The notes under the pieces: model-generated | The model's input: only the letters and a program-made list of their open reading frames with translations | Database searches by the model: none | Told to the model about the DNA's origin: nothing | Shown: piece by piece, positions 48,709-61,047 of the stretch | Layout: every line of letters starts with the position of its first letter | Position numbering within the stretch: position 1 is the first letter of the stretch | Program-made: the position numbers and the translations under genes | Source of the DNA: Enoplosus armatus | Lineage: Eukaryota > Chordata > Actinopteri > Centrarchiformes > Enoplosidae | Direction: 5' to 3' | Assembly (NCBI RefSeq): GCF_043641665.1 | Contig: NC_092189.1 | Coordinates: 18,411,833 to 18,475,832 of the forward strand | DNA length: 64,000 nt

Positions 48709-50861
48709 CAGCATGTGGTTTTGCAGCATTGTAACGCAGCAATGCTTCTTGATGGGCTGCTAAAAGAGCATATGATGATTTATCAACAAAATCATAGTTG
48801 CCAATCTAGAATGTGAGTCATCTACTCCCTTTTGGAAATACAATCTTTAAATCATATGCTGTCAATCTATTCTTTTCTAAAGTGCGTGTCAGTTTTTTTT
48901 CAAATGTCAAAATCACAACCTCTTCATGTAGATCATCTGATAATATTGAAACTCTCCAGTGAAAGCAAAGTAAACTCACCTCATTCAGGCTGGGTGGCCC
49001 GCTCTGCAGTGAGGAAAGTGGCTGTCAGACTGTCGGGGTTTATTGTATTCTACTGTATCATATCATATTGTTTAAAATCATTTTTATGACTCATGTGTCT
49101 GTGATTATTTCAGTTTACAAACACAATCTGTAGTTGGAAATTGAACCTTGGGCCATGGTGGTAAACTCCTACACGGGTTGGAAATCCAGACACCCTGTGA
49201 AACTGCACCAAAACCTCAACAATCTGCTATGAGCAACACAAACAGAGCAGAGCCACATGGCAACTCCATTATCTTGATAGTAAACAGGACCCCGGCTCTG
49301 CAAATTACAGTATCTAAGCTACGGCATCAACACACAACAACTAGCTAAGAGGTCCAAAACATACAACACACAGCATATTGTTTTGGTGCATTAGTGTATT
49401 ACTGTAAGCCTGTCCACTGACTGCATTTCTTCACAGCCCTTTACCTCAAAGAAACTTTAACTTAAACACATTAAATGTAACTCTAACTCTTAAATAACCA
49501 CTTTCACAGTCGATAGCTATAAAGAAGGACATTGCTTCTCCCCAAAATACACTTTTCACCCAGGTCCCCAAGAGTGTAGAAAAATAAGTCCAAACTCCCT
49601 ATAAATCAAAGTTAGACGAAAGCCGACCATTATGTTGGCAACGATACTGAACAGCAGCGAGATACAGTGTCAAGCTGCAACGTCTTGTGTTTAGCCATTT
49701 GATTCACAGGTCAGTAAAAGAAAACACAGATGCAACATTACACTGCAGCTCAGACAATTACACCAAATTACACTGAAACTCTGTAGTGGCCCGTGCGTTT
49801 ATGAGGTAATGTACAGTTTGAATACCGCGTTCTTTTACTCAGTCAAGTCTACGGCATGCCGCAGCAATCAAATAGTCATTACAGTGTTGGATGTTACAGC
49901 TGAGGGAAAGCAGATGAGGAAAGAGAAAGGGTCAAAAGCACAGTTACTGAATAAATTACAAAATAAATCTATGTTTCTCTCATTTGAATAGGCAAGCTTG
50001 CAATAAATACTTTCTTTAGATGAACATAGCAATATCTACTGCTGTTCAATATTCACGTAGAAAAGAAAAGAATACACAGGACAGAAAGCCGCCCGATGGA
50101 GCTCAAACCCCACCCAGCAGGTAGGCCGCCTGCACCAGAGCACCTTGCCTGGCAGAAGAGACCAAAAGGGTTTTCCAGACAGAAGATGGCGCTGTAATGC
50201 TTCTTCTGCGTTTCTTCTCAGCACAATCAGTGCATTCAGATCACTATCACACACTCCTCCTGCTCATCAACATCAACACCTGCAGATCACTGGCACTCAG
50301 AGACAGGATTACCCCTTCTTTGAAGAAATTATCGGATGCATTTTCCTTATAAACATCATCTTTATCTGTGAAGAAAAGTGAATAATCACCATTTCCCACC
50401 CAGGTGAACACACACACACACCTGTTAACTGCACCCACAAGAACACACATGGCCTATTTTCAGAGGTGATTTGAGCATGTCTGACAGGAATAAAGATTCT
50501 TCTGGTTGCATAAATTAGGAATTAGGACACGACAGAGCGGGAGAGAGTAAATGAATCTTGTGTCTTTGCATTTGAACCTGTTGTCACTTATATTACATGT
50601 TTCATTAACTTGCGTACACTGAAAACAATTCAAATGTAGCACTGCGTAATGTCCCTATCCCCCATTTAATGCCCTCCAAATTTGTCATTGCCGGACATGA
50701 ATCAAACTGACACGTTCATTAAGCAGACTGATGAAAGGCAGAGTTGGCACAGAGAGGGGAAAATGGAAAAGAAAAGGGATATCTGCATTTCTTCTTTGTC
50801 CACACCTGTTGTGTGTCCTCTCAGTCTATCCTCTTTTCCTTTACGTGTGTCAGTCCGTCCG

Positions 50862-50907
50862 CAGTGTCTGTCTTTCTTCTCTCTACAAAGAAGAAAGACA
50901 GATACTG
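50862..50907. other. near-perfect 19-bp hairpin with 8-nt loop
   Basis: Left arm cagtgtctgtctttcttct (50862-50880) and right arm agaagaaagacagatactg (50889-50907) pair at 18 of 19 positions, the remaining pair being G-T. The loop is ctctacaa. No tandem repeat explains it. Confidence 0.85.
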
Positions 50908-51232
50908 GAGGGATCTGAGAATCATTATCCTCTGCTCACTCCGTGACACCAAGAAGCTAATAGGCTCCCAGCAGGGAATATGTGTGTGCGCTTGTGTGTG
51001 TGAGCGGCACAAAGGTTGTGTAGGGAAAATACATGTCTGTAGATATATTGTCATGTTTACATTTCTACTGTGTTAGCATTCTGCTGTATGTTTTTGTGTA
51101 CAGACTTCAAACATGTGTTTCCTAGTCAGTGTGTCTGTGTGTAATATTGTCTTTAAATCTATACGTGTGTGTTTTGTGTACACTTGTGTGTATTTGCACA
51201 GATACTCAAGAGGGTGTTTCTGGGGGTGTAAG

Positions 51233-51255
51233 TGTGTGTGTGTGTGTGTGTGTGT
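51233..51255. repeat. (GT)n microsatellite
   Basis: About 11 units. Confidence 0.9.
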
Positions 51256-52384
51256 TTCTCATTTCCTCCATGTAGAGATTAGGGCCGAAGAAGAGCAGCA
51301 TTATCAGACAGCTGGAAATGAGATCTCAGTAGGGGACTCGACTCCTCTACCTTCTTTTTCATCCCTTCTTCCACACCTCCCTCTGTCCCTCTTTCACCTC
51401 CTTTTCTTATCCTCTCATATATCTTATATCTTTTACTACTCTAAGTCCTATTCTTGTCACCACATCATCCCTTATCATCTTTCACTCCATGTTCAGTTTT
51501 GTCTTTCCTTATACTGAACAAGCAACCGAGCTTTACCTTACTCTTCCTGCACCTCCCTTTCTCTCGTCCATCCATCCATTTATTCCTCCATCTACTCCTC
51601 TTCTGCCTCCCTCTACTAAAAAAAATTAGGTTCGTATTATCTCATTATAGCTCCCTCCATCAATCTAGTCTACCCATCTCGTGGCGCAGAGGAGATCCTC
51701 AATATCTGAGCTGCAAACGATCTTCCCGGTAAAAGATTTGTAGTATATAAAATGTAGATGACACATTAAAGTAGTAATCTGTGATGTTGTCCATTTTTGA
51801 TGTAGAACATGAAGTATAATCCAGAAGGTGGCTCTTAAAATTCACACTCATTAAATTCTTAATCACTGTGGCCATGACTTTTCCCTTAAATGTTCTGCTG
51901 AGGTTTCGGTAAGTGGACCGCTTTTGAATTTTTGTTCAATGAACTGTTGCTGCTGCTGAAGCCATGAAATGAATTACTTACCTTACAAGGGCTTTCCCAG
52001 GAAAGACTCACCACTAACACTGTTTACAACATCCAGTCAACTGGGGACAGACTGAATAGCTATTGTGTTATGCCAGTTGGCCATCAACTGGCACAAAAGA
52101 CATCTTGTAATATTACACTTATATGACGGTGTCTTATGTTATTACTTTGATATATCTTAACAGCACATGACCTTCTAGAAATCAGAGGTAGAAACTACAA
52201 TACAACACAAGAGAGTAAATTCGAAACAGACAAGCGCACAACAAGCAAACATGATAGTGAACAATGTTCTCAGTAATAAAGACCCAGAACTGTTAGAAAC
52301 TGAACTGTTCAGGATAAGCTGCATCTGTGTAAGGCCATTTCCTCACGCCATTCCTCTTCTTCTCTTTTCTTTTAGCAATCCCAC

Positions 52385-52398
52385 GTCACCATGACAAC
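52385..52398. promoter_or_regulatory. RFX X-box-like palindrome
   Basis: gtcaccatgacaac fits the X-box pattern GTNRCC-N(0-3)-RGYAAC with one deviation in the right half. It follows a pyrimidine-rich, acceptor-like stretch (to 52375) and lies in non-repetitive sequence. Confidence 0.35.
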
Positions 52399-52584
52399 AA
52401 CAAAAACAAACACGGCACAAGCCGCAGTTTTGTTGATAAACACTTCATTGTCGAGATCTGTCGTCTTGTCATGGAAAAGTTATGAAACAAATAAATCTAT
52501 CTTGAAGAATCTGTTGGACTTCATGTTCAGTTCCAGTGGAAGCACGCGGCATCTCACATCATTGTGGGTGTGTTTGTCTCTGTA

Positions 52585-52607
52585 AGTGTGTGTGTGTGTG
52601 TGTGTGT
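52585..52607. repeat. (GT)n microsatellite
   Basis: About 11 units. Confidence 0.9.
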
Positions 52608-52831
52608 AGGGTTGTAATGGAATCAGCACTACATAAATAAATTGCAAAAGAAATTGAACATATCAGCTACAATTACAGAGATAAATGGGGTTAAATTAAA
52701 ATGCAGTATATTAGAGTTAATAAGGTAATTACAGAAGTGGCTCTATGAGGACGCTTGTATGTCTAATTATTGTAAATTAAAAAAAATCTTGCAGGCAAAG
52801 TATGATAAATTGCACAAGCAGCAACATTTCA

Positions 52832-52835
<4 letters not shown>

Positions 52836-52873
<38 letters not shown>

Positions 52874-52888
52874 TAGATAGATATAGAT
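52836..52888. repeat. (AT)n-(ATAG)n microsatellite
   Basis: About 18 AT units then GATA units. Confidence 0.95.
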
Positions 52889-53259
52889 AATGACATTAAA
52901 CAGTTCTATGCTTATTTAGAAAGTAATTAACCTCTCCAACAGCGTGTGTATGTGTGTGTGCACCTGGACAGCGTAGAGTCTATTGGGTATTTCCAGGAAG
53001 TGGTAGCAAAACTTCGTTCATTATCTCTCTTCCTCAATCAAATCAGTGAGAGAGAAACATGTCGAACAGGACACCGCTTCCTGAGAACTCGCATATACAC
53101 ACATTCACACACACACGCTGTTATCTTGACTCAAATATCTACCAAGTGTGACCGCTGTGCCAAAGAGAGGAAATCCCTTCGCAACCCACACCTACAAGCG
53201 ATGTATTACACCCTAGTCTTTATGTGTGTGAGTGTCAGTGGGTGTTTGCATGTCTGAAC

Positions 53260-53261
<2 letters not shown>

Positions 53262-53292
<31 letters not shown>
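53262..53292. repeat. (GT)n microsatellite
   Basis: About 15 units. Confidence 0.95.
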
Positions 53293-53294
<2 letters not shown>

Positions 53295-54040
53295 CGTTTG
53301 GTCTACTGATGCTATCTGTCCCTCTCATTGACAGAGAGGAAGGAAATGAACAGTCAGTCTCACTAACAGCGACACAGTCAATACCAGACACCACTTCCAC
53401 CCTGTTCAGATACAACGCTTCATGCCATATTTTGAGCATCAAGCTCAAAAGCAAATGTTGCAGCAACAGAGATTCTTTCCAGCGCTGCAGGTAAATATTT
53501 ATTATAGTTTGTAGAAGGTGATATATGCATCTTTTACAAAATGTTTCGGGAGGTGGTATAATTCTGTAGCCGATGAGCCTCTCTCCTGCACTGCTCCTGA
53601 AGTACATAATACATACATAAAATATAAAATAAAGTACATAAAATAAAATGAAAATTCATGTCTACCAACTTAATCACTAAGTTGCAATTAACTTAGTGCG
53701 CAATTTTTAATTTGTGTTTGTGAGCACACACATCTCCCTGTATTTATTTGTCTGTGTGTGAGTGTAAACGCTCTCCTCCCAGACAGGCTAAAGGTACAAA
53801 GCCACTGAGATGACATGTGGCGCCATCGGCCATGTAGACACTAATCAAATATACGATCCCTGTGTCAAGTCTCAATGGGCTGGTAGAGAAAAAAGAAAGA
53901 TGGGGGGGGGGCAGGGCGCGGCAGGAAAGAGTGATGCAGAGAAATGGGCAGGCCAGCCAGGTTTGACCTGTTAGAGAAAATATGGGAGGACAGAGAGAAA
54001 GAGGGAGAGACAGAAGGAGAGGAGGGGGAGGTAAGATTAT

Positions 54041-54042
<2 letters not shown>

Positions 54043-54084
<42 letters not shown>
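54043..54084. repeat. (CA)n microsatellite
   Basis: About 20 units. Confidence 0.96.
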
Positions 54085-54088
<4 letters not shown>

Positions 54089-54147
54089 ACATTAATAAAT
54101 CACCCCATCTAAATGTTAATTGGTGCTAAATGGCACGTTTGAATAGG

Positions 54148-54608
54148 TTAAGTGGACCCTCTGAATTAGTGTACCTTACGTAGGTGGTTCAATAAAAGTC
54201 CATCTCTAAACCCATAACTCCCCAAATATCATTTGTGTCAAACAAGAGAGCACTTGAACGCTTAACCTGAGACAGAGTGTGCGGTTTTCGGGGGACAAGT
54301 GAAGCATTGGATCATTTAATTCAATAAGAAACTGAAGTCTGCTTCTTAAAGGGTCGGTTCACCAAATACAGCATGTAGCTAGTGTACACAAGGTGGTCCA
54401 CCTCAACGCTGAGCACCACCGAGGGAGAAGTTGTGGAGTTTAAGCGGACCAGTTGCAAGCATTTGACCATTTTGCCCAGTGGACAATTAATTTCCTTACA
54501 TTGCAGATATACTTCTTCTTTTTTAACAACACGGCCCAGCAAGTATCCTCTGGGGCCGATTAAACACTCAGTGTCACTTACACAGAGGTTGGGAGGGTTA
54601 AGTGGACC
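54148..54608. repeat. 11-mer TTAAGYGGACC, three copies
   Basis: Direct copies lie at 54148-54158, 54440-54450 (ttaagcggacc) and 54598-54608. A related gtaagtggacc lies at 51909. Surrounding sequence does not align obviously. Confidence 0.4.
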
Positions 54609-54904
54609 GGCTGAGCGTTAGACAGACAGAGGTAAATTGCTACAATGACAAACTACTGCACTGGCTATATGAGTCCCACTGCGCTCTGTGACATGGTGTG
54701 TGCCTGCCCCCATACAGTAATCTGAATAGCTAGAAGGACACACACTGTGAAAAATGCCGCTTTGAGAGTGAGGAGTTCCAGCCAGCCTCCCTCTGAGGTG
54801 ACCTCAGTGATCATGACATCATGAGGTAGGCTTGATTTACATGCATGCTGCGCTGAGGAGCATATTCAAACAAACAGCCCCGGGTGGAGCATAGGGGGGG
54901 CCCT

Positions 54905-55165
54905 CAGGAAGGAAAAGGAAGCAGCCAGGGCAGGAGGAGAGAGGAAGGGATATGGCAGTAAGAAAGAGGAGGTAAGAAAAGGAGGTGGAGATGGGGACAG
55001 AGGAAAGGACAGGAGAGGTAAAGAAAGGAGAGGAGGAGTATAAAAAAAGCACATACACTGAAAGGAACAGATGAAGTGAGGAAAAAAAGAGGGAGGAAAA
55101 GAAATGAGGAGAAAGAATAATGAAAGAAGAGAGGATGAAAAGAGAGGAGAGAGGAAGTTGGAAGG
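54905..55165. repeat. purine-rich tract
   Basis: GA-biased plus strand; open frames on the minus strand are artefacts. Confidence 0.75.
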
Positions 55166-55379
55166 TTATCGTGTGTGTTCATAGAAAATGAATGAATGAC
55201 CTCCACTCTGCTCGTGTCCTACAGCTGGCACACACACACACACACATGCACACATAGTGTCCTGGAGTGTATGATTAACTGTAAGGATATATGATCCATT
55301 TACATCATAACCAGGTGCATTGTACTGGATTATCAACTGAGGTCACCCCTCCTCCCCTATTCTCACTTCACTGAATGTG

Positions 55380-55382
<3 letters not shown>

Positions 55383-55418
<36 letters not shown>
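55383..55418. repeat. (GT)n microsatellite
   Basis: About 18 units. Confidence 0.96.
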
Positions 55419-55420
<2 letters not shown>

Positions 55421-55589
55421 TTGAGAATATTTGAGGGTGCTATGTCTATGTATGTGAGTGCACCTAAAGAAAGTAGCAAACTATAAAAAAGGGGGAGAAA
55501 GAGAGTATATTAAGGCTCAAATGATTCAAGATTGGTGGTTGATCAGTTCACTAATTTGATAACAAGATGAATACATTGTATTAATGCAT

Positions 55590-55637
55590 TACCACGGGTC
55601 AACGCAGAGACTCAAACGACTGAGCTAACACCAGCAC
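55590..55637 (-). mobile_element. tRNA-like SINE head remnant
   Basis: On the minus strand GTGCTGGTGTTAGCTCAGTC has an A-box match (TTAGCTCAGTCG) near the 5' end of a tRNA-like stretch; the B box is poor. Not a functional tRNA gene. Confidence 0.35.
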
Positions 55638-58600
55638 ACTCTGCCAAAGTGACAAAAATAAATGTTTAGTATTGCATTTTGTATCTTAAATATGTCATTC
55701 TGATTTGTTGCAGCGATCAAATTATGCCAATTGTGTCTGATCCCAACCAAGCTGGAGGGATTGCCACCAGGGAGTCAAAGTAATTATTTTCGCAACTTCA
55801 TTTGTGCCAGAGACAGCTGTAATGTTTCCTTAAAAACACCCGTCCACATAAATCTGGCCCAGGCAACCACTTCTCCACTCCTCATTTAACTCCTTTAACT
55901 TCTAAGAGTTGGACTGAAATGAGCTTGTGGCTGTTTTTCGAGAAGCAACATTGACTTAAATTTAAGTCTTGAAATTTGGACGACTTTCTCTATTAAAGAA
56001 CTTTTTATTGTCTTTATAATAATTACTTTCCTGCTTTGGTTGCAGACTGATTTAAAAGTAATTGGTGAAAGATTTCCTTCCATATTGCCAGTCAACTTTG
56101 AAAATACTGGAAACTGGAAAAATACTTATTGTGGACTGTATAAATCCTCATATATTCAGTTTTGTAAACGTTCATTATGCTTAAGTCATATTTTTACAAG
56201 TTTGGCAGGCGTCACATAACGAGCCAGTAACATGGCAATCAAAGCATAAATGCAGCTGGAGTGTTCCTGTAAATTCACAAACTCTTCTGCACTGACATCA
56301 TTTGATGTTTGGTCGGTGTGTGTGGGTGTGTGTGTATGTGTGTGTGTACATGCACAGATATGCTGCTACTCATGCTGAGCCATGTGGGCTTCAGGACACA
56401 CATTCACACACACACACACACATGCAGATACAGCTACAGTAACTAACTCATTAAAACGGCTCATTTCACCCCAACCTCAGCCAACACACACATTGCTCTC
56501 TGATCCAAGGGCTACACACACACACACATATGGACCGCAGGCTTAGCCACAGTTATACACACACACACTCACTCACTCATCCATGTACGACTAACGGTGT
56601 CACTTCCGGATTTTATCCTATTTAGCTTTTCTCTGTACCGTCTATCTTTATCTCTTCCTGTTGTTGAGGTGATGAAAAACACATCAAAAGGAAAAATAGA
56701 AACATTTACAGTCATAGTACAATTAAAATAAAGACTCGCATGAGAGCTGGATGTTCCTTTACAAAAACCTGAAAACAAATCGCATCAGAACACACTTTTA
56801 TTATTTACAGAGACTCTGCTACATATTCTGCAGTTCATTTGTGTTTGTCTTTAAAGTATATTTTAAGTTATCCTCATTGCAAGAGGACCTTGTTTTTTGT
56901 TAACTTGTTAACGTGTCTTTTTGGAGCGGGAAGCCCAGAAGCCATTTGATTATGCATGTATTAAGTGTGGGGACATACAATCATATAAAACTCATCAGCT
57001 CCTTAATTTACGTTGTGTGCAAAGAAGGTCTGTGAAACATTTGTAGTTTGGATCCAAGATGTATTTATTCATTGAGAAGGAGCAGAGAATCTTGACTATA
57101 TCTTTGGTGCTACGCTCTCATTGCTGCTGGGATTTTTGCCTTCCACTACCCAGAACTGTGTAACTCAACTCAACCGCTGTTCCTGCCGTCCAAATAATAA
57201 AACAATGTCAATTGTTTCTTGAGTATTTTGTGAGAGCATTCTTGAACCGCAAAGTCTGAACTGGAGACGTGTTTTATCGATCAACAATAGATAGTGGAAA
57301 AATTATTTTTATGAATGAAATGGAAGCAGAGTCCTGCCGGCACTTAAGAAAGAGTTACAGCAGACAGCAAGTCAAAAAAAAAAAAAGAAGAACAGAAGAC
57401 CAAAAAGAGGAAGGCAGATGGAGCAGAAAGAGAAAGAAGATGAAAAAAAGCAGGAACACAAAGACAGAATCTCTCATCACTGCTGACGAAAGGAGAGGTG
57501 ATTTTCAGTCTTTTTCTCCCCCACTGTTTCCACTTAAACCACAGAGGAGCTTGTTGGTGTCAAACTGAACCAGTTGAGTCTCACTAAAGCCTTCACACAG
57601 TTCCACAAGAAGTTCTCCGAGCTTCAAACATTTCCAAAATATATTTTACAGGCTTAAAATATAATTTATTTTTACAGCCTATGTTTATTTTTATCAGTGT
57701 GCGGACACTTTGGGCTTGAAATGTTGCACTTTTTCTAATGAAATTAAGTTTAAAGTGAGCATGCTACAGTGGTGTGAGTCCTTGGGAGAAATTAAAAAAA
57801 TGTTTTTAATTCATTATTCCTTCTTGGTTATATACTTTAAAGTACTTGCTGCACTATTTTGAATTGTTATATTTGACTGAAAACCAAATAAAATGTAAAA
57901 ATTATAGAGACAGAATCTTTTATCTGTAATAAAATCCTAAAAGTACCATTTATATTATACTATACCCTTATGGCAAATAAAACATCTGGAACATTATATA
58001 CACTTAAACACTAACGCCAAATAATAACACGCTAATACTGTACTTAGAAATCTGGAGATTAAACCCCTGCATGTTTATTATACTTGGCCAATAAAGTAAT
58101 TCAACCTCTGGAAATATTTTCTTTACTGCATTAGTTCATCCAACTGAGACTGATTGAAGGAAGGAGACTCTAAAGCTCACCGTCTGTCAGTCAACCTTAG
58201 GCCCTCAGCGAAGAAAATACAACCACCCCCGATATTTTTTTTGTCCCAAAAACCTCAAAACCATGAAATCTCTCTCTTTTTTTATCCAATCTTTCCTTCA
58301 GGACCCAGAAAAACATCCACCACCTCCCGGCCTCCCAGAAATCTGGTTCCAGTTTGGGGCAGCGCTGAGTTTAAGGGTGGGGGTGACTCCGAGGCAGCTG
58401 ATGCTTATAAATAAATAACGAGAAAGAATGCAACATATCCACAATCTCTCCACATCTTTATGATTTTTTAATGTGGCTTCTTTCCCCCTTTTTTATTCAG
58501 CATTTTCCCTCTGCCATTTCTTCAATTTCGTCATTCTATTCCTGCGTTTTACAAGAATATGGATAGATACGGTTGTTGTTTTCATTTTTTATGATAGAGC

Positions 58601-59094
58601 CGGGTAGTAATTTAAGTGTTTAGACTCAGGGATAAATGAAGTTGGGGGTGCATGGATTGAGACGTTAAACTAATGTGCCAAATCTGCAGGCCTTCTGTTT
58701 ATTCTCTGTTTTTATTTCTTTTTTTTCTCTTTATATATGTGTTTTCTCAGATCTCTGTGGCCTCGATGTAGCCTCTTGAGCTATTTTTGTTTGTTGCTTT
58801 TGTTGTTTTTCTTCTCTCACACCTCACACACACACACCTGATCTGCACGCAGTGCTTGTTCCTTCTGTTGTATCCATGCCAGGGGAATGTGTGTGTGGAT
58901 CTATGTGCCCTGAATCATTTCTAAAAACCCTCTCTACTTGAACTAAAGGGGGATTGCCACCATCAAAACCGACTATTTATGGTATTTCTAAAGAAAAAAG
59001 TGAAGAAAATCATCAAAAGTCAAACACAGCTAATCTTATGGATAAAAGGCTTTCACAATAGTGATCTACAGAATCCACAGAAGTGGCTGAACTT

Positions 59095-60015
59095 AGGTTA
59101 CCATGTGTTGCATTGGCCTTGACACCTTTATGAGGCACATATGGCTGCGGAGACATACCAGAGCAGAGGCGTAGCAGCACAGAAACCACGTCCAACAGCA
59201 TCAACATAACCACTAATCACCTCAAGTCTTAGACACTTAACCTGCACTACCAAAGACGCATGCCTATGAAATACTGTGTTATAAACCAATAAAGTACACT
59301 GCTATATTTTAAGAGACTATAATATGGTAAACTATCATGTTGCGTCATTATTTATTCACAATTTATGTTATTGCCAGGAAGTAATGCAGCTGTGAGCAGG
59401 CACCAATAGGATGATTTCTTTTGTCTTCTTTGCATTTAACAGCTTGCTCTTTGACTGCCAACTCTAAAATCTCAGATTACCAAGCCTCCAAGAACACATG
59501 GACGCGCAAGCAGACAAAATGTACACCGTGATGACCTTTCTAAAGCAATTTTTAGTCTCTGCAAATAGATGTTCATATTGTACTGAAGGAACTGAAAACA
59601 ACAATGCTGGAAGATAGAAAATCAATGTAAAAGCATATGGAATGCTTTTAAAAGTGGTCAGAAATAATGACCCTCTTGTCTGTTTCGCTGTGGCTGGCCA
59701 CTAAGAAGAACATTAGCTCAGTGCTGTAGTGTACAGTGGGCTTCATCACATTACATGATTCTGCATACAGCACCGTCACTGTATCTGCCCGTTGGGGGTA
59801 ACAACATACTGAAATGAAATTATTCTATGTGGCTTTCAGATTCAGATTAACCACATTAAAGCACCTATATTCATTTCAGCTCGGTGCTACTGATCGTTTC
59901 GCCCTTACGCTGCTACCCCACATATGGCTAGCATGAATGACACCTGTGAGACATAAGGTACATAGCGGTAGTGAAGGTCAGGTTACCATGTGTTGTACGT
60001 TGGTCCTGACACCTT
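59095..60015. repeat. 35-nt diverged direct repeat, two copies 885 bp apart
   Basis: aggttaccatgtgttg at 59095-59110 and 59980-59995 is identical, followed in both by ttgg(c/t)c(t)tgacacctt. Similarity fades on both sides. Family unknown. Confidence 0.5.
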
Positions 60016-60781
60016 AGCAGGACCCACGTGGGACTTGTATAGAGTCATATAGATTGGAGCTGAAGTACAGTAGTTTTCACAGCAAGCCATGGCCCCCCAT
60101 ATGGAAGTCATATGGAGTGAGAAGCACCGCATAGAACAATAGAAGTCGTTAAAACAGTTGGGGGGGTGCCTGTGCATGTGTGTGCACGTGTTGAGAAGGA
60201 GTGCATGCGTATCAGTTTGTACGTGTGAGAATGCTGGGGTGTGATCGAGTGTGTGTCTAGGTGTGTGTCTGGACGACAGGATGAAGCTACAAGTCTTTCA
60301 TCTGTGAGCGAAGTTGAGAGGCAACGCGGCTAACAATTCAGGCAAGGAGATGACAGGACCCCATCCCTCTCTTTTTTTAACCCCGACTCCCTCCCCCACA
60401 CACAAATGTTCTTCCTCTCTCATCTTTTCGTCCATCTCTCTTTTCATCTTGCCCTCGCTTCTTCCTCTTCCACCCCTTTTGTCTCAGTTTTTTGTCCAAT
60501 CACATGCTACGTCTCTGCATCACTGCTCTTTTTCTTTCATGCGAACTGCTGATCTACAGTGGAGAGACAAGCAGTACTTTAGTGTGTGTTTGTGTGCATA
60601 ATTCTTGTGGGGGTACCCCTCTCTCTGTGGTCTATAAATGGTAGCCAGCCAATGGCTCCAAGATGTACTCTACTGATGATCTCTCATCTCACTGCCACGA
60701 ATTCTCCTGACAGACACTTCTGATCTCACCAAGACCACCATGTGTATTTGTCTGTTTAGGAAGATAAGTGTTTGTGTTTGC

Positions 60782-60802
60782 GTGTGTGTGTGTGTGTGTG
60801 TG
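60782..60802. repeat. (GT)n microsatellite
   Basis: About 10 units. Confidence 0.9.
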
Positions 60803-61011
60803 AGAGAAAGACAGTGACTAAGAGCAAGCCAAAGTAGTGTTGTGTTGTTTGTGGTTGAGCTCTGATAATGATTGTAAATGGTGGTTTGCCCAGATGGCAC
60901 TTACTGTCTGTCACTATCAGTATCTCTCTCCCTTTTACTCACACTTCCTGACCCTTTTTCCATTTCTAAGTCAGGTGAACGAGGCAAATGACAAAACGCT
61001 CATTGACGCTA

Positions 61012-61047
61012 ACATTGTCTGGCAGTCATTTCTAGGCCAGACAATGT
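61012..61047. other. perfect 12-bp inverted repeat, 12-nt loop
   Basis: acattgtctggc (61012-61023) and gccagacaatgt (61036-61047) are exact reverse complements. Confidence 0.85.

Noticed and set aside
61012..61023. Resemblance of the hairpin arm to part of miR-221/222
   Set aside because: Only an internal segment is similar, with an insertion in the seed region, and the precursor shape differs.
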